DNA of 64,000 bases from Bryobacterales bacterium. Lineage in GTDB: Bacteria > Acidobacteriota > Terriglobia > Bryobacterales > Bryobacteraceae. A model generated the notes under the pieces. That model was not told where the DNA came from. It saw only the letters and a program-made list of their open reading frames with translations, and searched no databases. Shown here piece after piece: positions 16,191 through 25,182 of this stretch. Where the stretch lies: assembly GCA_020852755.1 (NCBI GenBank), contig JADZAF010000036.1, forward strand, positions 1-64,000. The letters run 5' to 3'. Within the stretch, counting starts at the first letter, position 1. Every line of letters begins with the position of its first letter. The translations under genes and the position numbers were made by a program.

Positions 16191-17677
16191 GATTGACTCC
16201 CGGTTTCGAGGGCGGCCAGCCGCAGAACCTCTTCGGGTCCGGCCGTGGGCGGCAATTCCCCCGTGAGCCGGCCCTGACGCATCACCAGGATGCGGTCGGC
16301 GACCTGCAGCAGCTCCGGAATCTCGGAACTCACCATCAGAATCGCGGCGCCGGAACGCGCCAGTTCGTCCATCAGCTCAAAGACCTCCGCTTTGGAAGCT
16401 ACGTCGATGCCCCGGGTGGGCTCGTCAAAAAAGAAGATCCGTGCGTCGCGGAAAAGCCAGCGCGCGATCACTACCTTCTGCTGGTTGCCGCCGCTCAGCC
16501 GGCCGGCCGGCTGCCGCGGCGACGCGGCCCGGATCCGCAGCTTCGTGGAGAGAACGCCGGCCGCCTCGTCCTCCGCCGCCGGCCGGATGACCCCGCCCCG
16601 GCTGACGGCCTGGAGATTGGCAAGGGTGATGTTGGAGGAGACCGGAAGACGCATCGCAAGCCCGGTCCGCTGCCGGTCTTCGCTGACCAGCGCCAGGCCC
16701 AGCTCCACGGCTTTTCGGGGAGAGTGAATTTGCACTTGTTTCCCATCCACGTAGATCCGCCCCGAGTCGATCCGGTCTACACCGAACAGCGCCCGGCACA
16801 GTTCCGTACGGCCCGCGCCGACCAGCCCGGCCAGTCCCACGATTTCGCCCGCGTGCAGCGCGAAGCCGATGCCGCTCAGCAGCGGCTTGCGGCCCAGGTC
16901 CTCAACCCGCAGCAGTTCTTTGCCTCGCTCCAGCGGCTTGCGCTGATAGACGGCCGAAACCTCGCGGCCCACCATGTGGTGAATGATCTGGCCGGTGGAC
17001 AGTTCCCCCAGCGGGCCCGAGTGAACCGTCCGGCCATCCCGCAGGATCGTCACCCGGTCGCCGATCGAGCGCAGTTCCTCCAGCCGGTGGGTGATGTAGA
17101 TGACCGCCACGCCGCGGCTCCGAAGCGCGCGCACGATCCGGAAGACTTCCTCGCTTTCCGCGCCCGAGAGTGACGAGGTGGGCTCGTCGAAAATCAGCAG
17201 GCTGGAGCCATGCAGGATGGCCCGGCAGATCTCCACCAGTTGCTTGCCGGCCGGCGTCAGCCTGCCCACCCGCCAGTCGGCCTGCAGCGGGAAACGGTGC
17301 TCCTCGATCAGCCGCGAAGCGCTCTCCCGCATGTGCCGCCGGTTCACCCACCCCAGGAGCTGCCGCGGCTCCCGGCCCAGAAACAGGTTCTCGGCGACCG
17401 AGAGGTGGGGCGCCAGCAGCGATTCCTGGTGAACCATGGCCACCCCCATCACCGCCGCTTCCCAAGGCCGCTTGAGGAAGACCTCGCGGCCCTGCCACAG
17501 CATGCGGCCGCCGTCCCGCTCCAGCATCCCGGCCGCGATTTTCATCAGCGTCGATTTACCCGCGCCGTTCTCCCCCAGCAGCAGGTGCACCTCTCCGGCC
17601 CGCACCCCCAGGCTGCCCTCCGCCAGCGCGGTAACGCCCGCGAAGCGTTTCCGGATTCCTTGGAGTTCAAGCAGCAA
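16187..17677 (-). CDS. Sugar ABC transporter ATP-binding protein, RbsA-type with tandem ATPase domains
   Basis: A 496-residue protein with two ABC domains, as in RbsA/XylG/MglA. The first domain has Walker A GENGAGKST and Walker B LLIFDEPTSSL. The second has a degenerate Walker A (GLVGAGRTE), signature LSGGNQQKVVIARW and Walker B IFFFDEPTRGIDV, which is the family's normal asymmetry. The likely start is TTG at 17677, giving the expected length and an N-terminus directly before LELQGIRKRF; no clear ribosome site supports it. Coupled to the permease gene; no substrate-binding protein gene on either side. Confidence 0.92.
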   Translation of the reverse strand: MLLELQGIRKRFAGVTALAEGSLGVRAGEVHLLLGENGAGKSTLMKIAAGMLERDGGRMLWQGREVFLKRPWEAAVMGVAMVHQESLLAPHLSVAENLFLGREPRQLLGWVNRRHMRESASRLIEEHRFPLQADWRVGRLTPAGKQLVEICRAILHGSSLLIFDEPTSSLSGAESEEVFRIVRALRSRGVAVIYITHRLEELRSIGDRVTILRDGRTVHSGPLGELSTGQIIHHMVGREVSAVYQRKPLERGKELLRVEDLGRKPLLSGIGFALHAGEIVGLAGLVGAGRTELCRALFGVDRIDSGRIYVDGKQVQIHSPRKAVELGLALVSEDRQRTGLAMRLPVSSNITLANLQAVSRGGVIRPAAEDEAAGVLSTKLRIRAASPRQPAGRLSGGNQQKVVIARWLFRDARIFFFDEPTRGIDVASKAEVFELMDELARSGAAILMVSSEIPELLQVADRILVMRQGRLTGELPPTAGPEEVLRLAALETGSQS

Positions 17678-17936
17678 GCGAATCAGTGTAGCAGGCGGGA
17701 TGGACGCTCCGCCCTCCCGCGGCGCTCCGCGGCCTCGCCGGATGCCCGGGACGAGGGCTCGACTCCGAAATTGGACGAAACCAGACAACCTCCGGGCGCA
17801 TCCCCTCAAAAAAAGACCGAAATATGTATCTCTTTATACGAGAATTGACTATGAGCCTTCTTACCTTGTTGCGGTCACCGAGCAGACGGTCTAGGATATT
17901 AGTGTCTTTAAACTCGATCCTCTCGGAGGCACAAGC

Positions 17937-18404
17937 ATGATATACTCGCGATCCGCCGAATATGCCATCCGTGCCTTCGTGCACCTGGCTCAGGTTCCCG
18001 AAGGCAAATACGAGATGGTGAAGAACATAGCGGAACAGGAGGACATCCCGGCCCACTTTTTGGCCAAGATCCTGCAGCAGTTGGCCCGGAAGGGGTTGCT
18101 CCGCTCCAGCAAAGGACCCACCGGCGGGTTCTCGCTCCGGGTGCCCGCAAGCGAAATCAGCCTGCTCGACATCGTCGAGGCACTGGACGGGTTACAGGAC
18201 TACCAGCGCTGCGCCAGCGGCCTGGCGGATTGTAACAAGGACATGCCCTGCTCGATGCACGATTCCTGGGACGCCCTGCGAAAGCGTATATTGGATTATT
18301 TGGGGCAGAACTCCATCGCGGATCTCGCCAAGGCCCTGGAGTCCAAGCGGCGCACGCTGGAGAGAAGCAAGCGGTCCCGCAAGGTGATGACCGCGAAACG
18401 GTAG
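17937..18404 (+). CDS. Rrf2-family iron-sulfur transcriptional regulator
   Basis: A 155-residue winged-helix regulator of the Rrf2/IscR/NsrR class. The N-terminus MIYSRSAEYAIRAFVHLA and the wing GGFSLRVPASEISLLDIVEAL are typical. Three cysteines, Cys92, Cys99 and Cys105, are followed by His108. The Cys-x2-His spacing at the end matches the Fe-S ligand set of IscR, so a redox- or NO-sensing cluster is likely. A basic tail extends beyond the usual end. ATG is preceded by GGAGG eight bases upstream. Divergent from the sugar transporter, which it might control; it could equally act elsewhere. Confidence 0.9.
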   Translation: MIYSRSAEYAIRAFVHLAQVPEGKYEMVKNIAEQEDIPAHFLAKILQQLARKGLLRSSKGPTGGFSLRVPASEISLLDIVEALDGLQDYQRCASGLADCNKDMPCSMHDSWDALRKRILDYLGQNSIADLAKALESKRRTLERSKRSRKVMTAKR

Positions 18405-18489
18405 CTGGCGCTCACGTCTACACTGGGTTCGGGCGGCAAACGGGGTGCTGCCTCAAGAGGGATAGAACCTCACAGAGGGAGAAAACTGA

Positions 18490-19110
18490 ATGCAGAATTC
18501 CGTACTCGTACCGATGGTGGTGGAGCAGACCTCCCGGGGGGAGCGCGCCTACGACATTTACTCCCGGCTGCTCAAAGAGAACATCATCTTTCTCGGAACT
18601 CCCATCGACGACACGGTGGCCAACCTGGTGATCGCCCAGCTTCTGTTCCTCGAAGCGGAAGACCCCGAGAGGGACATCTCCATCTACATCAACTCTCCGG
18701 GCGGCTCCATCACCTCCGGCCTGGCCATCCTGGACACGATGCGCTTCGTGCGGCCGGACATTGTGACCATCTGCGTGGGCCAGGCGGCTTCCATGGCCGC
18801 CGTGCTGCTGGCGGCGGGCACCAAGGGGAAGCGCTTCAGCCTGCCCAATTCCCGCATCATGATTCACCAGCCTTCGATGAGCGGACTGGCCGGTCAGGCA
18901 GCCGATATCGACATCTACGCCAAGGAGATTCTGCGCATGCGCGAGGCGCTGAACACCATCCTGGCGGAGTGCAGCGGGCAGCCGGTGGAAAGGGTCGCTC
19001 GGGACGTGGACCGCGATTACATCATGAGTTCGGACCAGGCCCTGGAGTACGGCATGATCGACCGGGTGATCTCCAGCCGCGAACTGGCCCCCGTGCCCGC
19101 TAAATCGTAA
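18490..19110 (+). CDS. clpP: ATP-dependent Clp protease proteolytic subunit
   Basis: ClpP serine peptidase of 206 residues, the normal length. The catalytic triad is visible: Ser101 in [11 protein letters not shown], His126 in RIMIHQPS and Asp172 in [10 protein letters not shown]. The oxyanion segment [11 protein letters not shown] is intact. It forms the tetradecameric chamber used with ClpX or ClpA. AGGGAG precedes the ATG. No clpX follows: the next gene is convergent with a 24-bp gap. This may be one of several paralogues, as solitary clpP genes occur in many genomes. Confidence 0.95.
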   Translation: MQNSVLVPMVVEQTSRGERAYDIYSRLLKENIIFLGTPIDDTVANLVIAQLLFLEAEDPERDISIYINSPGGSITSGLAILDTMRFVRPDIVTICVGQAASMAAVLLAAGTKGKRFSLPNSRIMIHQPSMSGLAGQAADIDIYAKEILRMREALNTILAECSGQPVERVARDVDRDYIMSSDQALEYGMIDRVISSRELAPVPAKS

Positions 19111-19134
19111 AGCCAACAGCCGAAGCGCTCGCGT

Positions 19135-20058
19135 TCACCGCGTGAAGCCCAGGCGCTTCAGGTCCTGGAACGGCTTATCCGTGGTGAAGCCCGTGATGGA
19201 AAGCTTCTGGCGGCCCTCTTCGATCGCCACGGCGAACGGAGGATCGGTAAAGGGGAAAGCCTCGCGCAGCGGCGCTACATCTCCGGAGAGCCTCGCCTGG
19301 AATCCGGCATCCCTCAGAAAGTCCTGTCCGAAGCGCACCTGCTCGGTCGCCACCGCCACCACCCGGGTATCGCCCCAGTTCAATGCGCCCAGCCGCCTGG
19401 CGGCGTCCAGGCAGTGAGTGCACTCGGGGTTGAAGAAGTACAGGAAGACGCGTCCCTCGCGCAGGGGAAACGCCTGACCCTCCACCGTGATCGACGCGGG
19501 CGCCAGGGCGCCGCTCTGCCGGACCGCGGCCACGCCGTAGGAAACCAGCGCGAACACGCTGACCGCGGCCAGCACCAGCGCCGCGCTGCGCTTGCCTTGC
19601 GAAGGCCTGGCCCACACTCCCGCAAGGATGGCCAGCACCAGCATCACCGCGTCCGAGATGAAGAAGGCCGGGCCCACCGCCCGCTCAATCCACGGAAAGC
19701 AGCCGCACTCCTCTCCTCGAAGCGTGCTGTAGTTGATGGCGAAGTAGCCCATGAATACCACCAGCAGCAGGGACGCCAGCCAGGCGCCCCAGCGCCGGAA
19801 GCGCGGCACCAGAATCAGCACCCCGGCAAATGTGTTTCCGATGCCCAGCAGTAGCGCCGCCGCCAGGCTCAGGCTTTCCGGCACCAGGGCCTGCTGCAGT
19901 TTCACGGCGCCGCCTGGAACGTCGGTGATCTCCCACAGGCCGGCCAGCAGGAACAGGAACGAGATGATCACGGCGGAAATCCAGCTAACGGCCGTCTTCC
20001 ACCCGGGCGCGGCGGGTAAGATGGACGCCTGACCGGGGTGTGGGATACTGTCATCCAT
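19135..20058 (-). CDS. MauE/DoxX-like membrane protein fused to a thioredoxin-like domain
   Basis: A protein of about 307 residues. The N-terminal half (residues 20-170) has four to five membrane segments with the pattern of MauE/DoxX-type proteins and a Cys pair in GEECGCFPW. The C-terminal 130 residues lie outside and resemble a thioredoxin fold, with CxxC as ECTHC in YFFNPECTHCLDAARRL. Together this suggests a membrane thiol-disulfide or electron relay protein. ATG at 20058 or 20067 is possible. The start shares the tetranucleotide CATG with the divergent amidohydrolase start, leaving no intergenic promoter space. Confidence 0.75.
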   Translation of the reverse strand: MDDSIPHPGQASILPAAPGWKTAVSWISAVIISFLFLLAGLWEITDVPGGAVKLQQALVPESLSLAAALLLGIGNTFAGVLILVPRFRRWGAWLASLLLVVFMGYFAINYSTLRGEECGCFPWIERAVGPAFFISDAVMLVLAILAGVWARPSQGKRSAALVLAAVSVFALVSYGVAAVRQSGALAPASITVEGQAFPLREGRVFLYFFNPECTHCLDAARRLGALNWGDTRVVAVATEQVRFGQDFLRDAGFQARLSGDVAPLREAFPFTDPPFAVAIEEGRQKLSITGFTTDKPFQDLKRLGFTR

Positions 20059-21676
20059 GGTCCCCATTTTAGCCCTCTTCGCCGGGCTGGCGGGGGCGCA
20101 GACCGCCGATCTGTTGATCACCGGAGCCCGCATTTACACGCTGGATCCGGCGCGGCCCGCCGCCTCGGCCATCGCCGTGAAAGGCGGCAGAATCCTGGCG
20201 GTGGGCGACGACCTCGAGCGGCTCGCCGGCCCTTCCACGCGCAGGATCGATGCCCGCGGCGCCGCCATCGTTCCCGGCCTGATCGATTCTCACGTTCATA
20301 TGGAGGGCCTCGGGGATGCCCTGGAGACGCTCGACCTGCGGGGATTGCGGTCGCCGGAAGCGATTGCCGCGAAGGTGCGCGAGGCGGCCGGGCAGCTGCC
20401 CCGCGGCGAGTGGATTCGCGGGCATGCCTGGGACCAGTCGCTCTGGCCGGGCAAGGAATTCCCCACCACCGATGTGCTCAGCGATGCCGCTCCGGATCAT
20501 CCCGTGTACCTCACCCGCGTGGACGGCCACGCTGCCTGGGTCAATCGCAAAGCCCTCGAGTTGGCGGGCGTGACCGCCAGAACTCCCGACCCGCCCGGCG
20601 GCAAAATCCATCGCCATCCCGACGGTTCTCCCACCGGCATCCTCATTGACCGCGCCGAGGGCCTGGTGGCAGGCAGGATTCCCGATGCGGGCCCGGCCGT
20701 AGTCAAGCGGCGCCTGGCGAAAGCCGCCCGGGAATGCGCCCGGCTCGGCCTGACCACCGTCCACGACGCGGGCTGCAGCCGGGAAGTGGTTCAGGCCTAC
20801 CGCGAGCTGATCGCCGCGAAGCAGCTGCCCGTGCGGGTCTACGCCATGATCGGCGGCGCAGGATCGCTCTGGCGGGAGTACCTGTCGCGCGGGCCCGAAA
20901 CGGGCGATCGGCTGACCGTGCGCAGCATCAAGCTGATGGCTGACGGCGCCATGGGATCGCGCGGCGCTTACATGGCGGAACCCTATTCCGACGATGCGGG
21001 GAACCGCGGCCTCCTGTTGATGAAGCGCGAGGACGTCGAGCGGGTGGCCAGGGAAGCCGCGGCCCGCGGCTTCCAGGTCAATACCCACGCCATCGGCGAC
21101 CTGGCCAACCGGATGGTGCTCGAAGCCTATGCCTCCGCCCTCGGCGGCAGGAACGATAAGCGGTTCCGCATCGAGCACGCGCAGGTAGTAGCTCTGCCCG
21201 ACGTGGCCCTGTTCGAACGCTACTCCGTCATCGCTTCCATGCAGGCCACCCACGCCACCAGCGACATGCGGTGGGCGGAAGCCCGCCTGGGGCCCGAACG
21301 GGTCAAAGGCGCGTACGCCTGGCGCCGCTTCCTCTCCGCCGGCGTGACCATCGCCAACGGGTCCGATTTCCCCGTGGAGGAACCCAACCCGCTGGCCGGT
21401 TTCTACGCCGCCATCACGCGGCAGGACCCTCAAGGACAGCCGGCCGGCGGCTGGTTCCCCGATCAGCGCATGACGCGTGAGGAAGCCCTGCGAAGCTGGA
21501 CGCTCAACGGAGCCTATGCCGCCTTCGAGGAGAAACAGAAAGGTTCGCTCGAACCCGGGAAGCTCGCCGATTTTATCGTGCTTTCACGGGACATCATGCG
21601 CGTGCCGCCTCGCGACATCCTCTCGACGCGGGTGACCATGACCGTGCTGGGCGGTGAGATCGTGTACTCGCAATGA
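20057..21676 (+). CDS. Exported amidohydrolase, YtcJ-like (Amidohydro_3)
   Basis: A 539-residue metal-dependent hydrolase. The short N-terminal signal peptide ends near AGAQT, so the enzyme should be periplasmic. Metal-site motif LIDSHVHMEG lies near residue 77, later features are VYLTRVDGHAAWVN, LTTVHDAGC, IKLMADGAMGSRGA, NTHAIGD and the C-terminal IANGSDFPVEEPNP. The C-terminal beta domain closes with PGKLADFIVLSRDI. YtcJ-like enzymes hydrolyse N-acyl or formamide bonds; the substrate is unknown. Coupled by ATGA to the following gene. Confidence 0.88.
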   Translation: MVPILALFAGLAGAQTADLLITGARIYTLDPARPAASAIAVKGGRILAVGDDLERLAGPSTRRIDARGAAIVPGLIDSHVHMEGLGDALETLDLRGLRSPEAIAAKVREAAGQLPRGEWIRGHAWDQSLWPGKEFPTTDVLSDAAPDHPVYLTRVDGHAAWVNRKALELAGVTARTPDPPGGKIHRHPDGSPTGILIDRAEGLVAGRIPDAGPAVVKRRLAKAARECARLGLTTVHDAGCSREVVQAYRELIAAKQLPVRVYAMIGGAGSLWREYLSRGPETGDRLTVRSIKLMADGAMGSRGAYMAEPYSDDAGNRGLLLMKREDVERVAREAAARGFQVNTHAIGDLANRMVLEAYASALGGRNDKRFRIEHAQVVALPDVALFERYSVIASMQATHATSDMRWAEARLGPERVKGAYAWRRFLSAGVTIANGSDFPVEEPNPLAGFYAAITRQDPQGQPAGGWFPDQRMTREEALRSWTLNGAYAAFEEKQKGSLEPGKLADFIVLSRDIMRVPPRDILSTRVTMTVLGGEIVYSQ

Positions 21677-22185
21677 GTGCGTCCGCGCTCGTGCTCATCC
21701 TGCTGGCTTCCTCCAGGATCCTGCTGGTCGACGACCTCTACACGATTCCCGCTTCCGAATGGCGCTACCTCGAGTTCGGTTTGAACAAACAGACCGCTAC
21801 GGTGGAATGTGAGTTCCGTGTGGTGGAAGGCGGGTCCGGCGTCCGGCTCGCTCTGGTCAGCCGCCCGGAGCTGGAGCGGTTCCGCTCCGGACGCAGCCAC
21901 GATGTGCTGGCCACCACCTCCTACCTGAAGTCCGGCCGCTTCCGCTTTGCCGTGCCCAGGCCGGGCGAGTACGCCATCGTGGTGGATAACCGCATGGAAG
22001 GGCGCGGCCCCGCCCAGGTCGATCTGAAAATCTATCTCGACTTCAGCGTGCGGCGCACTCCGCAAGCCGTGGAACTCTCCGAGGGACGACGCCGGTTGAT
22101 CGTGCTCCTCAGCATCCTCGTGTTCCTGGCGATCGCCGTTTATGCCGGCCGGAGAATCCTGCCGGCCTTCAGGACCAGGCTTTGA
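21673..22185 (+). CDS. Membrane-anchored periplasmic beta-sandwich protein of unknown function
   Basis: A 170-residue protein. It has an N-terminal hydrophobic signal ([12 protein letters not shown]), a middle beta-rich domain (about 25-130) containing [15 protein letters not shown] and the closing [14 protein letters not shown], and a C-terminal membrane helix (about 143-163) followed by Arg residues. The layout resembles GOLD/emp24-like sandwiches, but this is pattern matching only. It overlaps the amidohydrolase stop by four bases and probably works with it. Its end overlaps the convergent hemL gene by 17 bp. Confidence 0.7.
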   Translation: MSASALVLILLASSRILLVDDLYTIPASEWRYLEFGLNKQTATVECEFRVVEGGSGVRLALVSRPELERFRSGRSHDVLATTSYLKSGRFRFAVPRPGEYAIVVDNRMEGRGPAQVDLKIYLDFSVRRTPQAVELSEGRRRLIVLLSILVFLAIAVYAGRRILPAFRTRL

Positions 22186-23425
22186 AGGCCGCCGCCGTCC
22201 GGGCTATGTCCTCTTCGCTGTGCGCCGCCGAGATGAAGGCGGCCTCGAACTGCGAGGGAGGCAGATAGATCCCCTGGTCGAGCATGGCCCGGTGAAAACG
22301 CGCGAAGCGGGTGGCATCGGAGCGCTTGGCCGACTCGTAATCGGTCACCGGCTGATCCGCGAAGAAGAAAGTGAACATCGAGCCCGCCCGGTTTACGGTC
22401 GTGCCCGGCGGAGCCGTGGCGGCCAGGCGCATCCCTTTCCTCTCCAGTTCGCCGTAAACCTCCGGGTGCTCCCGCAGGTAATCCAGCATGGCCAGGCCGG
22501 CGGAAACCGCCAGCGGATTGCCGGACAGCGTGCCGGCCTGGTAGACCGGCCCCAGCGGCGCCACCTTCTTCATGATGTCCGCGCGTCCGCCGTAAGCGCC
22601 CACCGGCAGACCGCCGCCGATCACTTTGCCCAGGGTCGTCAGGTCCGGGCGGATCCCGAAAAGCTGCTGGGCGCCGCCGTAGGCCAACCGGAAGCCGGTC
22701 ATCACCTCGTCGAAGATCAGTAGGGCGCCGTGACGCTCGGTCGTTTCCCGCAGGAGCGTGAGAAAGCCCGGCGCCGGAGGCACGCACCCCATGTTGCCCA
22801 CCACCGGCTCCACAATCACCGCCGCGATCTCGTCCGCATGCGCGCGAAAGGCCTGTTCTATCGCCTCCGCCGAATTGAACGGCAGGGCGATGGTGGTATC
22901 CGCGAAAGCCTTGGGCACTCCCTGGGTGTCCGGGATGCCCAGAGTGGCCATGCCCGATCCGGCCTTCACCAGCAGCGAGTCCACGTGGCCGTGGTAACAA
23001 CCTTCGAACTTCACCGCCAGGCTGCGGCCGGTAAACCCGCGCGCCACGCGGATGGCCGCCATGGTCGCTTCCGTGCCCGAATTGACCAGGCGCACCATCT
23101 CCATCGACGGCACCGCCTCGCAAATCCGTTCCGCCAGTTCCACTTCCCGCTCTGTGGGGGCTCCGAAACTGGTTCCGGATTCGAGCGCCCTCTCCAACGC
23201 CGCGATAATGCAGGGATGCCGGTGCCCCAGCAGTAGCGGCCCCCACGAGCCGACGTAATCCAGGTACTGGTTGCCGTCGGCATCCACAATGCGGGCTCCG
23301 TCGCCGCGCTCGATGAAGGGCGGATTGCCGCCGACGCTCCGAAAAGCGCGCACCGGCGAATTCACTCCCCCGGGAATGCGCCGCTGCGCCCGCGAGAACA
23401 GTTGCTCGGATTTGGTGTGGGTCAT
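22169..23425 (-). CDS. hemL: Glutamate-1-semialdehyde 2,1-aminomutase
   Basis: PLP enzyme converting glutamate-1-semialdehyde to 5-aminolevulinate, second step of the C5 route to heme. The 418-residue protein has the expected length. It starts [23 protein letters not shown], contains [19 protein letters not shown], and has the PLP lysine in [18 protein letters not shown]. It is the last gene of the minus-strand tetrapyrrole cluster, about 200 bp beyond the reductase-like gene; no gene is seen in that gap. Confidence 0.96.
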   Translation of the reverse strand: MTHTKSEQLFSRAQRRIPGGVNSPVRAFRSVGGNPPFIERGDGARIVDADGNQYLDYVGSWGPLLLGHRHPCIIAALERALESGTSFGAPTEREVELAERICEAVPSMEMVRLVNSGTEATMAAIRVARGFTGRSLAVKFEGCYHGHVDSLLVKAGSGMATLGIPDTQGVPKAFADTTIALPFNSAEAIEQAFRAHADEIAAVIVEPVVGNMGCVPPAPGFLTLLRETTERHGALLIFDEVMTGFRLAYGGAQQLFGIRPDLTTLGKVIGGGLPVGAYGGRADIMKKVAPLGPVYQAGTLSGNPLAVSAGLAMLDYLREHPEVYGELERKGMRLAATAPPGTTVNRAGSMFTFFFADQPVTDYESAKRSDATRFARFHRAMLDQGIYLPPSQFEAAFISAAHSEEDIARTAAAFKAWS

Positions 23426-23622
23426 GGAAGCGCCCAGCGATCAGCCGGCAGCCTTCGGCTCTCCCCCGGCTTTCACTGAATCCTTCCCGATTATCGCTTG
23501 CGTTTGCTGCCCGTGTCGAGATCCGCGGCCTGTCGGGAATCCTGCCCTGTCAACGTCATGGTTCCGGGCCGCGACCTCAGGGAGTGATCGTGCGCCGAAA
23601 CCTGCAGTGTCGGCCGGAGCGG

Positions 23623-24804
23623 CTACCGGCTCACCACTTTCTCCGGTACCAGCCGCCGCAAGCCCAGGTTCATGAAGATCTCCAGCATGCTGCCGTTCAA
23701 ATTGCGCAGCAACCGGTCCTTCAGGCCGCGGTAGGTCTGCGTTCCGGCGAACAGATCCTGCATGATGCCCGCGAAGCGGGGACTGAAGCGGGCAAACTGG
23801 ACCATGCGGCTGGGCACCGAGCCGAACAGGAAGCGGCCCAGAAAAACGCGCTTGGCCAGGTGCGAGGCGAATTCGAGATCGGCAGCGAAGTCGCGGCGCA
23901 GCATGCGGCGGTAGTTCTGCACGATGTCCGCATGGCCTCCGTTCGCTGTCAGCGCCTTGGCAGCCAGATCCGCAGAGCGAATCGCGTAGTACAGGCCCTC
24001 GCCGGTGATGGGATCCACCAGGCCGGCCGCGTCGCCCACCGCGAGCCACCCCTCGCCCGCCACCCGGTTGCTTTTCCACGAAGGCCACTCCAGCGAGGGC
24101 AGCAGGTGGCTGTAGAACGGAGCGCCTTTGAACGCCATGCTGCGCTCAGCCAGGAACTGCTCCAGCCGCGCACGCAAAACCTGGGCCGGCTGGTTCTTGC
24201 CGCAGATTCCCACCGAAAGGTGACCGCAGCGCGGAAAAACCCAGATGTAGCCCTCCAGCCTGGAGAGGAACTGGATGTCAATGTGGTCCTGTCCGCCCGG
24301 GATGTAATAGCCCAAAGCCGACATGGTGTCGGCCGCGGTGAGCCGCGTGCCCACGTCACGCAGCGGGTTGCGCGCCCCCGTGGCCACGATGCAGAAATCG
24401 CATCTCAGGCTTCCCGAGGACGTCGTCAGCTGCCAGGCATCGCCCGTGCGCGCCATCTCCCGCACGCGCGTCTTCTCGATCTGCGCGCCGGCCGATTCCG
24501 CCCGCTCCAGCAGCATGCGGTTCAGATCCAGGCGCGAATAGATCAGCAGCGGCTCCCGCAGTCGCAGCGTCGCCGCACCGCCGCGAGGCGCGAAGAGGAT
24601 TGTCTCGTTGATCAGTTTCTTGGGAGTGGGATTGTGCAGCAGGAAAGGGTACTGCCGGTACGCCTTGTAAGTCAGGCCCCCGCCGCAGGGCTTCTCCCAG
24701 GCCAGTTTCTCGTCGAAGAGGACCACCTTCGCGCCCGCCAGGGCCAGTTGTTCAGCAGCGAAGGCGCCGGCGGGCCCGCCTCCCAGCACGGCGACGCACT
24801 TCAT
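23623..24804 (-). CDS. FAD-dependent oxidoreductase of the geranylgeranyl reductase family
   Basis: A 393-residue flavoprotein. The dinucleotide motif VLGGGPAGAFAAEQLA lies at residues 6-21, PCGGGLTYKA at 39-48, and the second FAD motif GWLAVGDAAGLVDPITGEGL at about 248-267. This layout matches geranylgeranyl/digeranylgeranyl reductases, which saturate isoprenoid chains of quinones, lipids or chlorophylls. There is no sign of photosynthesis genes, so quinone or lipid tails are more likely. ATG overlaps the upstream lipoprotein gene by four bases, placing it in the heme gene cluster. Confidence 0.85.
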   Translation of the reverse strand: MKCVAVLGGGPAGAFAAEQLALAGAKVVLFDEKLAWEKPCGGGLTYKAYRQYPFLLHNPTPKKLINETILFAPRGGAATLRLREPLLIYSRLDLNRMLLERAESAGAQIEKTRVREMARTGDAWQLTTSSGSLRCDFCIVATGARNPLRDVGTRLTAADTMSALGYYIPGGQDHIDIQFLSRLEGYIWVFPRCGHLSVGICGKNQPAQVLRARLEQFLAERSMAFKGAPFYSHLLPSLEWPSWKSNRVAGEGWLAVGDAAGLVDPITGEGLYYAIRSADLAAKALTANGGHADIVQNYRRMLRRDFAADLEFASHLAKRVFLGRFLFGSVPSRMVQFARFSPRFAGIMQDLFAGTQTYRGLKDRLLRNLNGSMLEIFMNLGLRRLVPEKVVSR

Positions 24805-25175
24805 TTTTTCTGTTCGCCTGTCGCCGGCGGGTGCCCGGGAGGCATGGCCCCGGGCGCGGTGCCGCCGCCCATTCCCTGTCCGGCATGCCCCGACCCCCGG
24901 CCCTTCACCACCCAGCGGTTCCCCTGCTTCTCCAGCGAGTAGCGCATCTCCATCCCCTGGGCGCCCCCGCCCTTCGGCTGGAACGATACAGTGGCGTCCG
25001 CCTCGTTGCCCCGGAAGGCCACCGAAACCACTTCGATGTTCATGGAGGAGACGTTCAGGTTGGAGCGTTCCGCGAGGTAATCGACCACCGCCTGCCGGAC
25101 GGCTTCCTTCGTTTCCAGCCCGCGGTTGCAGCCGGGGAGGAGCAGAGCGAGCGCAATGGGGAGGACCAATTTCAC
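24801..25175 (-). CDS. Small lipoprotein in the heme gene cluster
   Basis: A 124-residue protein with lipobox LLPGC (Cys16). The mature part (about 20-90) is a small alpha-beta domain (KEAVRQAVVDYLAERSNL, then EVVSVAFRGNEADATVSF and RYSLEKQGNRWVVKG), followed by a Gly/Pro/Met/His-rich disordered tail. I do not recognise a named family; its length and pattern recall small ligand-binding or NTF2-like periplasmic domains. It lies seven bases after cobA-hemD and overlaps the next gene by ATGA, so it is co-transcribed with heme genes. Confidence 0.7.
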   Translation of the reverse strand: MKLVLPIALALLLPGCNRGLETKEAVRQAVVDYLAERSNLNVSSMNIEVVSVAFRGNEADATVSFQPKGGGAQGMEMRYSLEKQGNRWVVKGRGSGHAGQGMGGGTAPGAMPPGHPPATGEQKK

Positions 25176-25182
25176 GCTTCGA

